From assembly GCF_900010755.1 (NCBI RefSeq), contig NZ_CZJT01000101.1, positions 1-64,000 of the forward strand: a stretch of 64,000 bases of DNA, given 5' to 3'. A model generated the notes under the pieces. It worked only from the letters and a program-made list of their open reading frames with translations. It was not told where the DNA came from and searched no databases. The first letter of the stretch is position 1. Every line of letters begins with the position of its first letter. The DNA is from Paeniglutamicibacter antarcticus (GTDB taxonomy: Bacteria > Actinomycetota > Actinomycetes > Actinomycetales > Micrococcaceae). Positions 50,895 through 58,684 of the stretch are shown piece after piece. The translations under genes were made by a program, and so were the position numbers.

Positions 50895-52556
50895 CTAGTA
50901 GCGACCTGCATACGGGTGGAGGTTGTTGACGTAGCTCAGGGGCGTTACCGAAATGCCGGAGTTCGGGTTCCTCGCGTGAATGACCTGCCCGTTGCCCAGG
51001 TAAATGGCGACGTGGTAAAACGAGCTGCCTCCGTTGCTGGAGGAGAACACCAAATCGCCACGTCGCAGTTGGCTCAGCGGCACCTTCTGGGGTGCCGCAG
51101 CGTACTGCTGCGAGGAGCTGCGTGGAAGGGAAATGCCCGACTTGGCGAATGCAGCCTTGGAATAGCTTGAGCAGTCGTAGTTGCTCGGGCCGTTGGCACC
51201 GAAAATGTAGCCCTTGGAATTATCGTTGGCGATCGTCGTTGCCCAGGAAATCGCGGAGTTGAAGCTGTTCGACGATGGCGAACCAACATTTTCGACTGGT
51301 GGCTTGGGCTTCGGCTTGGGCGCTTCCGGGGTCGGCTTCGGCTTGGGCGCTTCCGGGGTCGGCTTCGGCTTTGGCTTAGGCGCTTCCGGGGTGGGGGTCG
51401 GCTTTGGCTTTGGAGCTTCCGTGGTCGGCTTGGGCGTCGGCTTGGGGGCCTCCGGGGTTGGCGTCGGCTTGGGCGCTTCCGGAGTAGGCTTCGGAGCCTC
51501 CGGCTTTGGCTTTTCAGGAGCCTGCGTTGGAACTGGCTCGGGCTTCACCGGAACAGGGGAAGGCTTGACCGGCTCAGGTGCCACCGCGATGCTCTCTTGC
51601 GGCTTTGGTTTGGAAGGTTTGGGCACCAGCGAATTATCCTGCGGTCGCTCGGTGGGGACCTTTGGCGGTGCGGCTGCCGGTTTGATTTCGGCTGGTTTAG
51701 CTGACTCGTCCTTGACGGGAAGAGCCGGCGGAGCCGTGTTGATGAGCTCTTGCAGCCGGGCGGCCTCAGCAGCGGCTTCCTTGGCTGCGATCCGTTCGGC
51801 TTCCACCTTTGCGTCAACATCGCGCAGGAAGGCCAGTTGGTTGATGATGTCGCCACGGAGCTTTTCCTGCGGGCTGATTTGCGCCTGGTAGGAGGAGAGC
51901 GTGGTGGAAGCCTGGCTTGAGGCTTCGAGTTGGGCCGTGGTGGCGTCGTTGGCCGCAGCCTCGGCGGAGCTGGCATAGTCCTGCCAGGCCTTCCACAGTG
52001 CGGCTGCTTCCTCGGCGGTGCTGACCGTTCGTGCCCTGTTGGCGCTTAGTGCGCCCATGGTGGATGCCTTGTAGAGGACATCGCTTTCGGCGTTGCTGTC
52101 CAGCAGGGTGACGACGCCGGGGTTGATTCCTCCGTTGCGGTAGAGATCCGACGCAAGTGCGCCAACCTCTTTCTTGCTTGAGAGGAGGTATTCGGTGGCT
52201 TTGGTGGCTTCCGCACGTGCTTCCTGGGCAGCGGCTGCACGTTCCTGCAGCAATTCGTTCGCATCCAGCAGGCCGTCTTGTGCTTCGAGTGCGGCTGTTT
52301 CCGCGTTGAGGATCTTCGTGCGCCCGGAATCGATGGCAGCTTCGAGCTGGCGAACCATGGTCTGGAGCTGCGCCGGATCCGACTTGGCGGCCTCTAGCTG
52401 GTCTTGAGTTGGCAGGGCTGCAGCTGGTTCAAGCGACACGGAGATGCTGGACTGCGGGGAATTCGGAGCGGCGTTAGCGGGGAGCGCACCCGCGAGGCAG
52501 GTGATGGTTAAAGCGATTGCGCAGGCTGCTACACCAAGAGTTTCCCGGAAAACCAT
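50895..52556 (-). CDS. Secreted NlpC/P60 peptidoglycan hydrolase with Pro/Lys repeat linker
   Basis: The 553-residue protein has a signal peptide (about 1-29, ending PANA), a long coiled-coil region (about 45-275) resembling RipA-type N-termini, a linker with seven EAPKP-based repeats at about 353-420, and a C-terminal NlpC/P60 domain with catalytic Cys462 (NYDCSS), His515 (FYHVAIY) and a third polar residue near His527. Such endopeptidases split cell-wall peptides during division. ATG 52556 follows AAGGA. The next wall hydrolase lies 300 nt upstream in the same direction. Confidence 0.92.
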   Translation of the reverse strand: MVFRETLGVAACAIALTITCLAGALPANAAPNSPQSSISVSLEPAAALPTQDQLEAAKSDPAQLQTMVRQLEAAIDSGRTKILNAETAALEAQDGLLDANELLQERAAAAQEARAEATKATEYLLSSKKEVGALASDLYRNGGINPGVVTLLDSNAESDVLYKASTMGALSANRARTVSTAEEAAALWKAWQDYASSAEAAANDATTAQLEASSQASTTLSSYQAQISPQEKLRGDIINQLAFLRDVDAKVEAERIAAKEAAAEAARLQELINTAPPALPVKDESAKPAEIKPAAAPPKVPTERPQDNSLVPKPSKPKPQESIAVAPEPVKPSPVPVKPEPVPTQAPEKPKPEAPKPTPEAPKPTPTPEAPKPTPKPTTEAPKPKPTPTPEAPKPKPKPTPEAPKPKPTPEAPKPKPKPPVENVGSPSSNSFNSAISWATTIANDNSKGYIFGANGPSNYDCSSYSKAAFAKSGISLPRSSSQQYAAAPQKVPLSQLRRGDLVFSSSNGGSSFYHVAIYLGNGQVIHARNPNSGISVTPLSYVNNLHPYAGRY

Positions 52557-52705
52557 GCCGTGTTCCTTACCGCTGCGATCCGTTGAATGTATCCCAGCTT
52601 TTACGCGAAGGAATAGGGCGCGGGAGTCCGGCCTGATCACTGCTACCTTTAGCACCATATGGGATAGCTATTCACACTGGCAACATCCGTCCCAAAAATA
52701 GCGGC

Positions 52706-52723
52706 AATTACATGCTTGTAATT
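52706..52723. promoter_or_regulatory. AT-rich inverted repeat upstream of the repeat-containing hydrolase
   Basis: AATTACA (52706-52712) and TGTAATT (52717-52723) form a perfect 7-bp inverted repeat with a 4-nt centre, 150 nt before the start of the hydrolase. It stands out in composition and could be an operator. The remaining 52557-52856 interval holds only this and the hairpin below. Confidence 0.35.
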
Positions 52724-52770
52724 AGCGGGGGTTGAGGGATGCTCCCACCTGGTGTCTTCCGGTCATGCGA

Positions 52771-52810
52771 ATGCCGCGTTGACGTGGGCAATCCATCGTC
52801 AACGCGGCAT
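52771..52810 (-). terminator. Hairpin after the second NlpC/P60 gene
   Basis: A perfect 14-bp stem (ATGCCGCGTTGACG 52771-52784 with 52797-52810) has a 12-nt loop. It lies about 45 nt beyond the stop of the gene ending at 52857 and probably separates the two hydrolase transcripts. Confidence 0.72.
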
Positions 52811-52856
52811 CGTTTACGCGGGCTAAAACCCCGGGTAATAAATAGGAAGAAACTTT

Positions 52857-53969
52857 TTAGTAGCGGCCTGCGTACTTGTAGATGTTTCGCATGCCCGCGT
52901 AGTTCAATTTGGTGACCGAGATACCGGCCTGGGGGTTGCGCGCATGGGCGATCTTGCCGCCGCCAATGTAGAGGGCCACGTGGTAGAAGGAACGACCTCC
53001 ATTTGAGGACCAGAAGACCAAGTCGCCCTTTTGCAGGCTGGAGAGTTTCACCTTCTTGGGTGCGGCCTTGTACTGTGCGCCCGAGGTGCGCTGAAGCTTC
53101 TTGCCACCGGTTGAGAATGCCTTGCCGGTGTAACCCGAGCAATCGAAGTAGGTCGGCCCGGTTGCACCGTAGCGGTACCTGTACTTGTTGTTGGACGCAA
53201 TCTTCTGGGCCCACTTGACCGACAGGTCAATACGCTTGGCGCGTGAAACCGCTGTCGGCACCTTGAGGCTCGCACCGGCAATTGAAGCTGCACCCAGGCC
53301 GCCGGTCGACATTGAGGAGGCATCGAGGGTTTCAGGGTCGAGAGCCGGATCGTTCACAGGTTCTGCGACATTGGCCTCGGAGTCTTTCAGCGCCGCCATG
53401 AGCTCGGCTTCACCGCTGGCTTCGTTCGCCTTCTTGAGGCGCGCGGCTTCTGCGGCGACAGTGCTGTTGCGGAGCTTGGCCGAGGCTGCGATAAGTTCTG
53501 TGCGCTTCTCGTTGAGCTTCTTGTCGGCCTCTACATAGAAGGCCTGCGCAGTGGTCGAGATCTCCGAACTTTGCTGGCGCGTGATCTCCGCGTTTGTCAC
53601 AGCGAATTTGGCGAGCGAGGTGCCACTCAGTGAAGCAGGCAGGATCTTATTCCGTGCCGCGTCTTCACCTGCAACCACAAGGTTTTCTGCTGCTTCCAGT
53701 GCGGCTGCCTCGGCGTTCTGGAGCGCCAGTTCTACCTGGGAAATCTGGGAATCAAGGGACTTTGTGGTCTTGGCTGGTGAGATGGATGCCGTTGCCAGGC
53801 TTGCCTTGATGCTTTCGATTAGCGCCGGGTTGAGCGTGGTGTTGATCGTGGTTTCCGCGGGCGTTGCCGCAGTTGAGAGGGCAGGTGCCGCCACTGCCCC
53901 GGAAGCCAGAACCGTGCTGGCAACTAGAGCTGTACTGGTCGCGATGACCAAGTGTCGAAGAATGGACAT
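52857..53969 (-). CDS. Secreted NlpC/P60 peptidoglycan hydrolase
   Basis: The 370-residue protein has a signal peptide (about 1-28), a helical region with Ala/Glu-rich coiled coil (about 65-190), a short linker, and an NlpC/P60 domain with catalytic Cys277 (YFDCSG), His330 (FYHVALY) and a polar residue near His342. The C-terminal ends YAGRY, as in the neighbouring paralogue, so the two probably arose by duplication; the Pro/Lys repeat linker is absent here. GAGGAAAACC before ATG 53969 is the ribosome binding site. Confidence 0.92.
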   Translation of the reverse strand: MSILRHLVIATSTALVASTVLASGAVAAPALSTAATPAETTINTTLNPALIESIKASLATASISPAKTTKSLDSQISQVELALQNAEAAALEAAENLVVAGEDAARNKILPASLSGTSLAKFAVTNAEITRQQSSEISTTAQAFYVEADKKLNEKRTELIAASAKLRNSTVAAEAARLKKANEASGEAELMAALKDSEANVAEPVNDPALDPETLDASSMSTGGLGAASIAGASLKVPTAVSRAKRIDLSVKWAQKIASNNKYRYRYGATGPTYFDCSGYTGKAFSTGGKKLQRTSGAQYKAAPKKVKLSSLQKGDLVFWSSNGGRSFYHVALYIGGGKIAHARNPQAGISVTKLNYAGMRNIYKYAGRY

Positions 53970-54182
53970 GGGTTTTCCTCACTGCCTTGCAACCCAACCA
54001 GGTTTTGGAATCGTGGCCGGGCGAACCCTTCTTGCAGGATGGGCCTGCTGGATCACCGATCGTTCTTGGTCACGGGTTGAGCTGCATCCCCAAGTAGTAG
54101 GAGTGGTGGGGTGGCTAATGCAACGAATGCATAACGAGCATGCAGGACAAATCGGGTGCTGTCGACCCCAAGATCTCGAAAT

Positions 54183-54220
54183 GGTCACGGTCGGTGACAT
54201 TTTTGTGATCATTTTGTAAC
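54183..54220 (-). promoter_or_regulatory. Cluster of GTNAC-type motifs upstream of the NlpC/P60 gene
   Basis: On the minus strand GTTACAAAAT (54220), GATCACAAAA (54210), GTCACC (54198) and GTGACC (54188) follow each other at 10-12 bp steps, like the spaced GTNAC repeats bound by MtrA, the response regulator controlling wall hydrolases in actinobacteria. The last two also form an inverted repeat (GTCAC-5-GTGAC on the + strand). They lie about 215-250 bp before the start. The rest of 53970-54316 shows no gene and no recognisable c-di-AMP riboswitch. Confidence 0.35.
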
Positions 54221-54316
54221 CTGAGCATTTCGAAAAAAACCGCTCCGAGCAGGAACTTTGTGATAAGAACCGATATGGGCTCGGGGTCGTGAAACTTTTT
54301 TGTGATTTTTGCCCGC

Positions 54317-54688
54317 TCAGCCCCAACCGAGGTCGTGGAGGCGTTGGTCGTCGATTCCGAAGTGGTGGGCAATTTCGTGAACGACAGTGATGCCGACTTC
54401 TTCGATCACTTCTTTCTCCGAGGAGCAAATTTCCAGAATTGCATCCTTGAAGATTGTGATTCGGTCGGGCATTGCGCCGGCATCCCATCCGCCGTCCCGT
54501 TCCGTCAGTGCGGTGCCTTCGTAGAGACCCAGCAGCTTGGTGTCAGGATCCTCGCCCCGGCGAGGTATGTATGAATCTTCAATGAAGATGGCGACGTTAT
54601 CCATAAGGGCCAGCAGATTGTGCGGAATTTCGTCCAGGGCCCGCTCTGCGAGCAGCTCAAATTCATCGTCTGTCATCTCAAATGCCAT
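54317..54688 (-). CDS. Small zincin-like metallopeptidase (MPTase family)
   Basis: The 123-residue protein carries the zinc motif HEIAHHFGI (about 104-112), with Asp following in IDDQRLHDLGWG as a likely third ligand, fitting the minimal zincin family common in actinobacteria. The N-terminal part has LDEIPHNLLALMDNVAIFIED. No signal peptide is visible and the substrates are unknown. TAGAGT (54701-54696) ends 7 nt before the ATG, so a leaderless start is likely. Confidence 0.88.
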   Translation of the reverse strand: MAFEMTDDEFELLAERALDEIPHNLLALMDNVAIFIEDSYIPRRGEDPDTKLLGLYEGTALTERDGGWDAGAMPDRITIFKDAILEICSSEKEVIEEVGITVVHEIAHHFGIDDQRLHDLGWG

Positions 54689-54798
54689 GAATTGAACTCT
54701 ATCCGGAGCTTAAGGGTGGAAGTTTTTCGTTGCAGAAAAGTAAAAATCCCGGAATTTCGGGGTTTTTGATGATTTCTGGACAGGATGCACCTCTCGTT

Positions 54799-54827
54799 TT
54801 GCGCGATCCGATTTTTACCTCTATAGT
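54799..54827 (+). promoter_or_regulatory. Promoter of the tRNA-Glu/Asp/Phe cluster
   Basis: TTGCGC (54799-54804) and TATAGT (54822-54827) are separated by 17 bp and end 45 bp before tRNA-Glu. This is the best canonical sigma-70-type promoter in the region. Confidence 0.6.
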
Positions 54828-54872
54828 TATTGGAGTCCACTGCGGCGGAGAAATTCAACGCAGAGGTTCCTG

Positions 54873-54945
54873 GCCCCCATCGTCTAGCGGCCTAGGACAC
54901 TGCCCTTTCACGGCAGCGGCACGGGTTCGAATCCCGTTGGGGGTA
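54873..54945 (+). tRNA. tRNA-Glu (anticodon TTC)
   Basis: A complete 73-nt cloverleaf: acceptor GCCCCCA with TGGGGGT, anticodon arm CTGCC-CTTTCAC-GGCAG with anticodon TTC, T-arm ACGGGTTCGAATCCCGT, discriminator A. CCA is not encoded. Confidence 0.97.
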
Positions 54946-55025
54946 CGCATGAAATGCGGATTTTACAAGAGCGAAAAGCTCTGGTAGAGTTCTTGTCTTG
55001 TGAGCGAGGGAAACTTCGCAAGTAA

Positions 55026-55099
55026 GGCCCTGTAGCGCAGTTGGTTAGCGCGCCGCCCTGTCACGGCGGAGGTCGCGGGTTCAAGTCCCGTCAGGGTCG
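55026..55099 (+). tRNA. tRNA-Asp (anticodon GTC)
   Basis: A complete 74-nt cloverleaf: acceptor GGCCCTG with CAGGGTC, anticodon loop CTGTCAC with anticodon GTC, T-arm GCGGGTTCAAGTCCCGT, discriminator G. CCA is not encoded. It follows tRNA-Glu by 80 nt. Confidence 0.97.
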
Positions 55100-55154
55100 C
55101 TTTGATTTTCTGGTTCGCCGGAGGATCGGGTGATCATCTAGCCTGATGATGCCA

Positions 55155-55230
55155 GGCTCTGTAGCTCAGTTGGTAGAGCGTTCGACTGAAAATCGAAAGG
55201 TCACCGGATCGACGCCGGTCGGAGCCACCA
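55155..55230 (+). tRNA. tRNA-Phe (anticodon GAA)
   Basis: A complete cloverleaf: acceptor GGCTCTG with CGGAGCC, anticodon arm TTCGA-CTGAAAA-TCGAA with anticodon GAA, discriminator A and encoded CCA. The T-loop reads ATCGACG, so the usual T at position 54 is A. It is the only one of the four tRNAs here with an encoded CCA end. Confidence 0.95.
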
Positions 55231-55233
55231 TCT

Positions 55234-55261
55234 AAAACCCTCTTGGAAACAAGGGGGTTTT
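55234..55261 (+). terminator. Terminator of the tRNA cluster
   Basis: A 12-bp stem (AAAACCCTCTTG 55234-55245 with 55250-55261, one G-U) with a GAAA loop is followed by more T residues. Confidence 0.88.
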
Positions 55262-55468
55262 TGCTTTAACAATTTTCCCCTCCCTTGGTCCCGAGCATCA
55301 CTTAGGGCTTCTCCGGGCCTGCTTGTTCCAGGACTTCGAAAACGTCCATTTTTCTCCCTATATATAGGTACGAAAACCCAAGGGTTCCGAAACGCCCCCC
55401 TGAGACGTATCGCACATTCGGTTGTAGGCTGTGAACAGGCAACCGGGTCACCGTTGAGGAGGGTAAAC

Positions 55469-55918
55469 ATGGTTGAACCACTCGATCGCGGAGAACCGCT
55501 GCAGGATGAAAACAGGGCAGGACCCAGCGGGACAACCAAACTTGCGGATCTGGCCATTGCAAAGGTCGCAGCCGGGGCGGCCCGAGCGGTTCCGGGCGTT
55601 CATTCCCTCGGGCTTGGCACTTCGCGTGCGCTTGGTGCTATTCGTGGAGCTGTGGGAGCGGCATACGAACCAGCCCACGGCATCAACGTCGAAGTCGGCG
55701 CAACCCAAGTAGCCATAGACATGGTCCTCACAGCTTCTTTCGGTGTTCCCTTGCACGACCTTGCATCGAATGTCCGCGAGGCGGTTTTCGCAGCAGTGCA
55801 CGAACTCACCGGGTTGCAAGTCATCGAGGTGAACATCGAGATTGGTGACGTGCATGTTCCGGGTCGAGACGCGCCCGCGGCAAAACAAGATGGATCCAGA
55901 CGGGGAGAACAAGGATGA
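55469..55918 (+). CDS. Asp23/Gls24-family envelope stress protein
   Basis: The 149-residue protein has the Asp23 domain at about 28-130: LADLAIAKVAAGAARAVPGVHSLG at its start and VREAVFAAVHELTGLQVIEVNI near the end. In Gram-positives Asp23 proteins line the membrane through AmaP and respond to wall stress. ATG 55469 follows GAGGAGGG (55456-55463). It opens a five-gene operon in which every junction overlaps by 4 nt (ATGA), so tight translational coupling is expected. Confidence 0.9.
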   Translation: MVEPLDRGEPLQDENRAGPSGTTKLADLAIAKVAAGAARAVPGVHSLGLGTSRALGAIRGAVGAAYEPAHGINVEVGATQVAIDMVLTASFGVPLHDLASNVREAVFAAVHELTGLQVIEVNIEIGDVHVPGRDAPAAKQDGSRRGEQG

Positions 55919-56106
55919 AACCCACATTTGTCGGCGCACTCATCGGCGCGATCTTGGCTTGGTCCACACTCACCTTTGGCCTCGGGGGCTTCCTCTTGAT
56001 GGGCTTCTTCATGATTGCAGGCGCGTTGGTCGCGAGGGTCGTGGAAGGCCGTGTGGATATGCGTGCGTTACGTGACGCACTGACCGGCAGGCGTTCCTCG
56101 TCATGA
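55915..56106 (+). CDS. Small membrane protein (DUF2273-like)
   Basis: The 63 residues form two membrane helices (about 4-20 and 23-42) with a basic C-terminal tail (RALRDALTGRRSSS), like the small DUF2273 proteins encoded in Asp23/AmaP clusters. The start and stop both overlap neighbours by 4 nt. The role is presumably structural in the membrane complex. Confidence 0.8.
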   Translation: MKPTFVGALIGAILAWSTLTFGLGGFLLMGFFMIAGALVARVVEGRVDMRALRDALTGRRSSS

Positions 56107-56456
56107 GCACCCTGGCCCGCGACCCGGATGTTGACTGGCTGCACGCAGAATTTCCGGGATATACCCGAATCAGCGCCCAGTCGTTGAACAGCACGGCCAG
56201 GGGCATCGCGGGGGATCTCTTTGCCGTCGATCCGTACTTGGTTCGCGTGTTCCTGCGCGATGATGCGGGGTTTTTGGTGCTCGGCATCAATTTGCCGCTA
56301 CCGATCACTGGAGCCCCGGGTTCGATGCTGGATCGGATACGTGCTCAGAGGCCGCTCCTGGGTGAGCGTTTCACCGCTTTGACCGGTGCGCTTGTGAGCA
56401 GGGTGGACATCCGCGTCACTGGCGTGGTGGTGGGGCGCGCCAAGGAGACTCCATGA
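56103..56456 (+). CDS. Asp23-related or cluster-specific protein
   Basis: The 117-residue protein has no membrane helix. The C-terminal half (RFTALTGALVSRVDIRVTGVVVG) has the strand-helix-strand pattern seen in the C-terminal part of Asp23 domains, so it may be a diverged second Asp23 copy. Both ends overlap neighbours by 4 nt, placing it firmly in the operon. The assignment is tentative. Confidence 0.7.
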   Translation: MSTLARDPDVDWLHAEFPGYTRISAQSLNSTARGIAGDLFAVDPYLVRVFLRDDAGFLVLGINLPLPITGAPGSMLDRIRAQRPLLGERFTALTGALVSRVDIRVTGVVVGRAKETP

Positions 56457-57031
56457 GAACCGGGCAAAACGAGGCCATCAGGGAGCGGGAACTGACAAGC
56501 GGGCGTTCCCCGGCCGCAATTGTCATTGCCACCCTGGTCATCTTGCTGTGCGGGTACGCGCTCTTTGAGGCGGCACTCAAGGCGTTGGGGCAAGACCCGC
56601 TCATAGCAACACCTGAAACCTGGTGGACATGGATTTCGCTGTTGCCCGGGGATCTGAACCCGTTGGGATTAGTAGCCACGGGGCTGGCTGCCATGCTGCT
56701 TGGGCTGGTGTTCCTTACCCATGGAACCCGCCGAGGGCGGCTGGCCAGGCACTCGATGGGATGCGACGGCGCAGTGCTGATCGTTGACGACCAGGTACTT
56801 GCCGCGGCGCTGGCGCGCAGGGCACGGATTGAGGCGTCAGTTGGCCCCGGCCAGGTTTTGGTAGTCATCAGCCACGAACGCATTGATGTGCAAATCCGTC
56901 CGACCTCGGGTACCCCCATCGTTCCCGCGGTTGTGCTTTCCGGGCTCGAAGAAGAGCTGCGTATCAATGCAGTCGAGCCCATGCCGGTGATCAACGTGCG
57001 GGTTTCCGAAAGCGGGGTGATTGGGCAATGA
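56453..57031 (+). CDS. DUF6286-type membrane protein of the Asp23 cluster
   Basis: The 192 residues contain two membrane helices (about 20-40 and 65-85) around an outer loop and a C-terminal cytoplasmic domain (about 95-190) that resembles the domain after the helices in the next gene. It fits the DUF6286 proteins found beside amaP in actinobacteria. Overlaps of 4 nt at both ends indicate coupling. Confidence 0.72.
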   Translation: MRTGQNEAIRERELTSGRSPAAIVIATLVILLCGYALFEAALKALGQDPLIATPETWWTWISLLPGDLNPLGLVATGLAAMLLGLVFLTHGTRRGRLARHSMGCDGAVLIVDDQVLAAALARRARIEASVGPGQVLVVISHERIDVQIRPTSGTPIVPAVVLSGLEEELRINAVEPMPVINVRVSESGVIGQ

Positions 57032-57642
57032 ACTTGACTCCGCGAGTACTCAACCGTTCCCTGTCAACGTTTTTCGGGGCGATCCTGCTGGCAGTAGGCA
57101 TCCATCTGCTACTTGTAGCAGGGGTTCCGGACTATGCCACTTGGTGGCGCGGGGCGGCCAGCGCACTAGGGGAAATCGCCCATGGGGTACTGCTGGCCAC
57201 AACCCTTCCGGGGCAACAGGAATCGTGGTTGTGGATAGTGCTGGCCCTGCTACTGATTGTCGCTATCCTGCTGATGGTGTGGTGGATCTCAGTCCAAGGA
57301 AGAGGGCGCGCCAGCGCATATGTCAGCGCCTATTTTGATGACGACCCCATGCCGGGCCGCGTGGAAATCTCGGACGAAGCTGTTGAACAGGCACTGCGGG
57401 CAATGCTTGGCCGGCGGGCGGACGTGGTTTCCCTGAATGTCACCCTGTGGGAGAACTCCCCTGTCCCGGGCTTGCGCATCAAGGTCCAGCCGCGCACCGG
57501 GGTTGCACCCGGTGAGCTGGGCGCCGAAATCGCGGACGCTGCCAGGGCGGCGCAGGAATTGATGGGGTCAGGCGGGCCTGTGGTCATCCACCTTGCGGGC
57601 GGAGCACGATCCCGCTTTGCCCGCAGTGAACGGGTCCAGTGA
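57028..57642 (+). CDS. amaP: AmaP-like alkaline shock membrane anchor protein
   Basis: The 204 residues have two membrane helices (about 14-33 and 68-90) and a C-terminal cytoplasmic domain (about 105-195), the plan of AmaP, which anchors Asp23 to the membrane in staphylococci. It is the last gene of the operon. It converges on the DUF218 gene with only 10 nt between the stops and no clear hairpin, so read-through into antisense is possible. Confidence 0.75.
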   Translation: MNLTPRVLNRSLSTFFGAILLAVGIHLLLVAGVPDYATWWRGAASALGEIAHGVLLATTLPGQQESWLWIVLALLLIVAILLMVWWISVQGRGRASAYVSAYFDDDPMPGRVEISDEAVEQALRAMLGRRADVVSLNVTLWENSPVPGLRIKVQPRTGVAPGELGAEIADAARAAQELMGSGGPVVIHLAGGARSRFARSERVQ

Positions 57643-57652
57643 GATGTGCCGT

Positions 57653-58651
57653 TTAGCCCTGAGCCAAGATCGCCAGGACAAAGAATGCGGTGAAGGCAAT
57701 AAACGGAATGCACAGCACCAGATGCAGCCACTTATGTTCAACCAATATCGCAACGTATTCGCGCAGGAAGGCGCTCGGTAGGTAATACCTGGCAGTGGGG
57801 GAGCCGACGACTTCCGAGTTGATCTTCAGGCTGCGTGCCAAAAGGGCGGCGCGCAGCACGTGGTAGTTGTTTGTCACGGTCAATAGCGCACCGGAACGCC
57901 CCGAATCCGCAAAAATTTTTGCAGATAGTCGCAGGTTCTCTTCGGTGTTCACCGCCTGGTCCTCTGCCAAGACATCGGATGGTTCAGCGCCTGCCTCCAG
58001 CAGGTATTCGGCCATGGCAGTACCTTCGGCGCGGGATTCGTCGTGTCCCTGTCCGCCGGAGGGGATCAGCAATGGTCGCGGCGAGGTGCGCCCGTAGACT
58101 TCAAGGGCTTTATCCAACCTGCTGCGCAGCAGCGGGGGTACGGCCCCGTCGATCAAACGGGACCCCAACACCACGATTCCGGCGGGTTTTGCCTGCTCGG
58201 ACATTCGGCCATAGGCCACCGCGTAGGAAAGAACCACAACAAAGACGACGCCAAAATAGCTGCACAGGAAGAAGAGCAAGGCGGCCAGTCCGATGGCCCA
58301 AGCGTTCATTGTGAGCACCAAGACCAGCGCGAAACCCGGCAACGCGATCAGCAGAAAACCCAGAGCCAGTGACAGAAGGTTTCCCAGGGATCTTCCCTCA
58401 TGGCGCATCATCACCACCCCGTTGTGGATCAATGCTGCGGCAAGTGTTAGCACCGCCAAGGGAACCAGCGCCAGGACCACCAGGAAAATCAGCGAAAAGC
58501 CAGGAATCCATGCGGCAAGCAGGTTACTGAGTTCGATCATGAGGAAGTAGCATGCGGCGACCAGCACCACCCCGTTGCGTAGCATCCTTCGATCCTTGCG
58601 GCGCAGGTAAAAATACAGGGCAAAGAGCAGAAGCGCCGGAATCAGGGACAT
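57653..58651 (-). CDS. YdcF/SanA-like DUF218 membrane protein
   Basis: The 332 residues have five to six membrane helices in the first half (about 1-150) and a DUF218 domain after them (about 157-300), marked by IVVLGSRLIDG, IPSGGQGHDESRAEGTAMAEYL and the TVTNNYHVLRAA segment. DUF218 proteins such as SanA and ElyC affect envelope integrity and peptidoglycan precursors. A role in wall maintenance fits the neighbouring Asp23/AmaP cluster but is inferred. Confidence 0.88.
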   Translation of the reverse strand: MSLIPALLLFALYFYLRRKDRRMLRNGVVLVAACYFLMIELSNLLAAWIPGFSLIFLVVLALVPLAVLTLAAALIHNGVVMMRHEGRSLGNLLSLALGFLLIALPGFALVLVLTMNAWAIGLAALLFFLCSYFGVVFVVVLSYAVAYGRMSEQAKPAGIVVLGSRLIDGAVPPLLRSRLDKALEVYGRTSPRPLLIPSGGQGHDESRAEGTAMAEYLLEAGAEPSDVLAEDQAVNTEENLRLSAKIFADSGRSGALLTVTNNYHVLRAALLARSLKINSEVVGSPTARYYLPSAFLREYVAILVEHKWLHLVLCIPFIAFTAFFVLAILAQG

Positions 58652-58684
58652 GTTTTAAAGCGTATCAACCTCGGGTTGGGGTGC

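Noticed and set aside
51297..51540. Tandem repeat array that could suggest CRISPR or a minisatellite
   Set aside because: The units are irregular in length and encode the in-frame EAPKP linker of the NlpC/P60 protein; there are no spacers of even size and no cas genes.
53970..54240. Possible c-di-AMP (ydaO) riboswitch before the NlpC/P60 gene
   Set aside because: Such switches often precede wall hydrolases and disA is in the window, but the conserved segments are not found on the coding strand.
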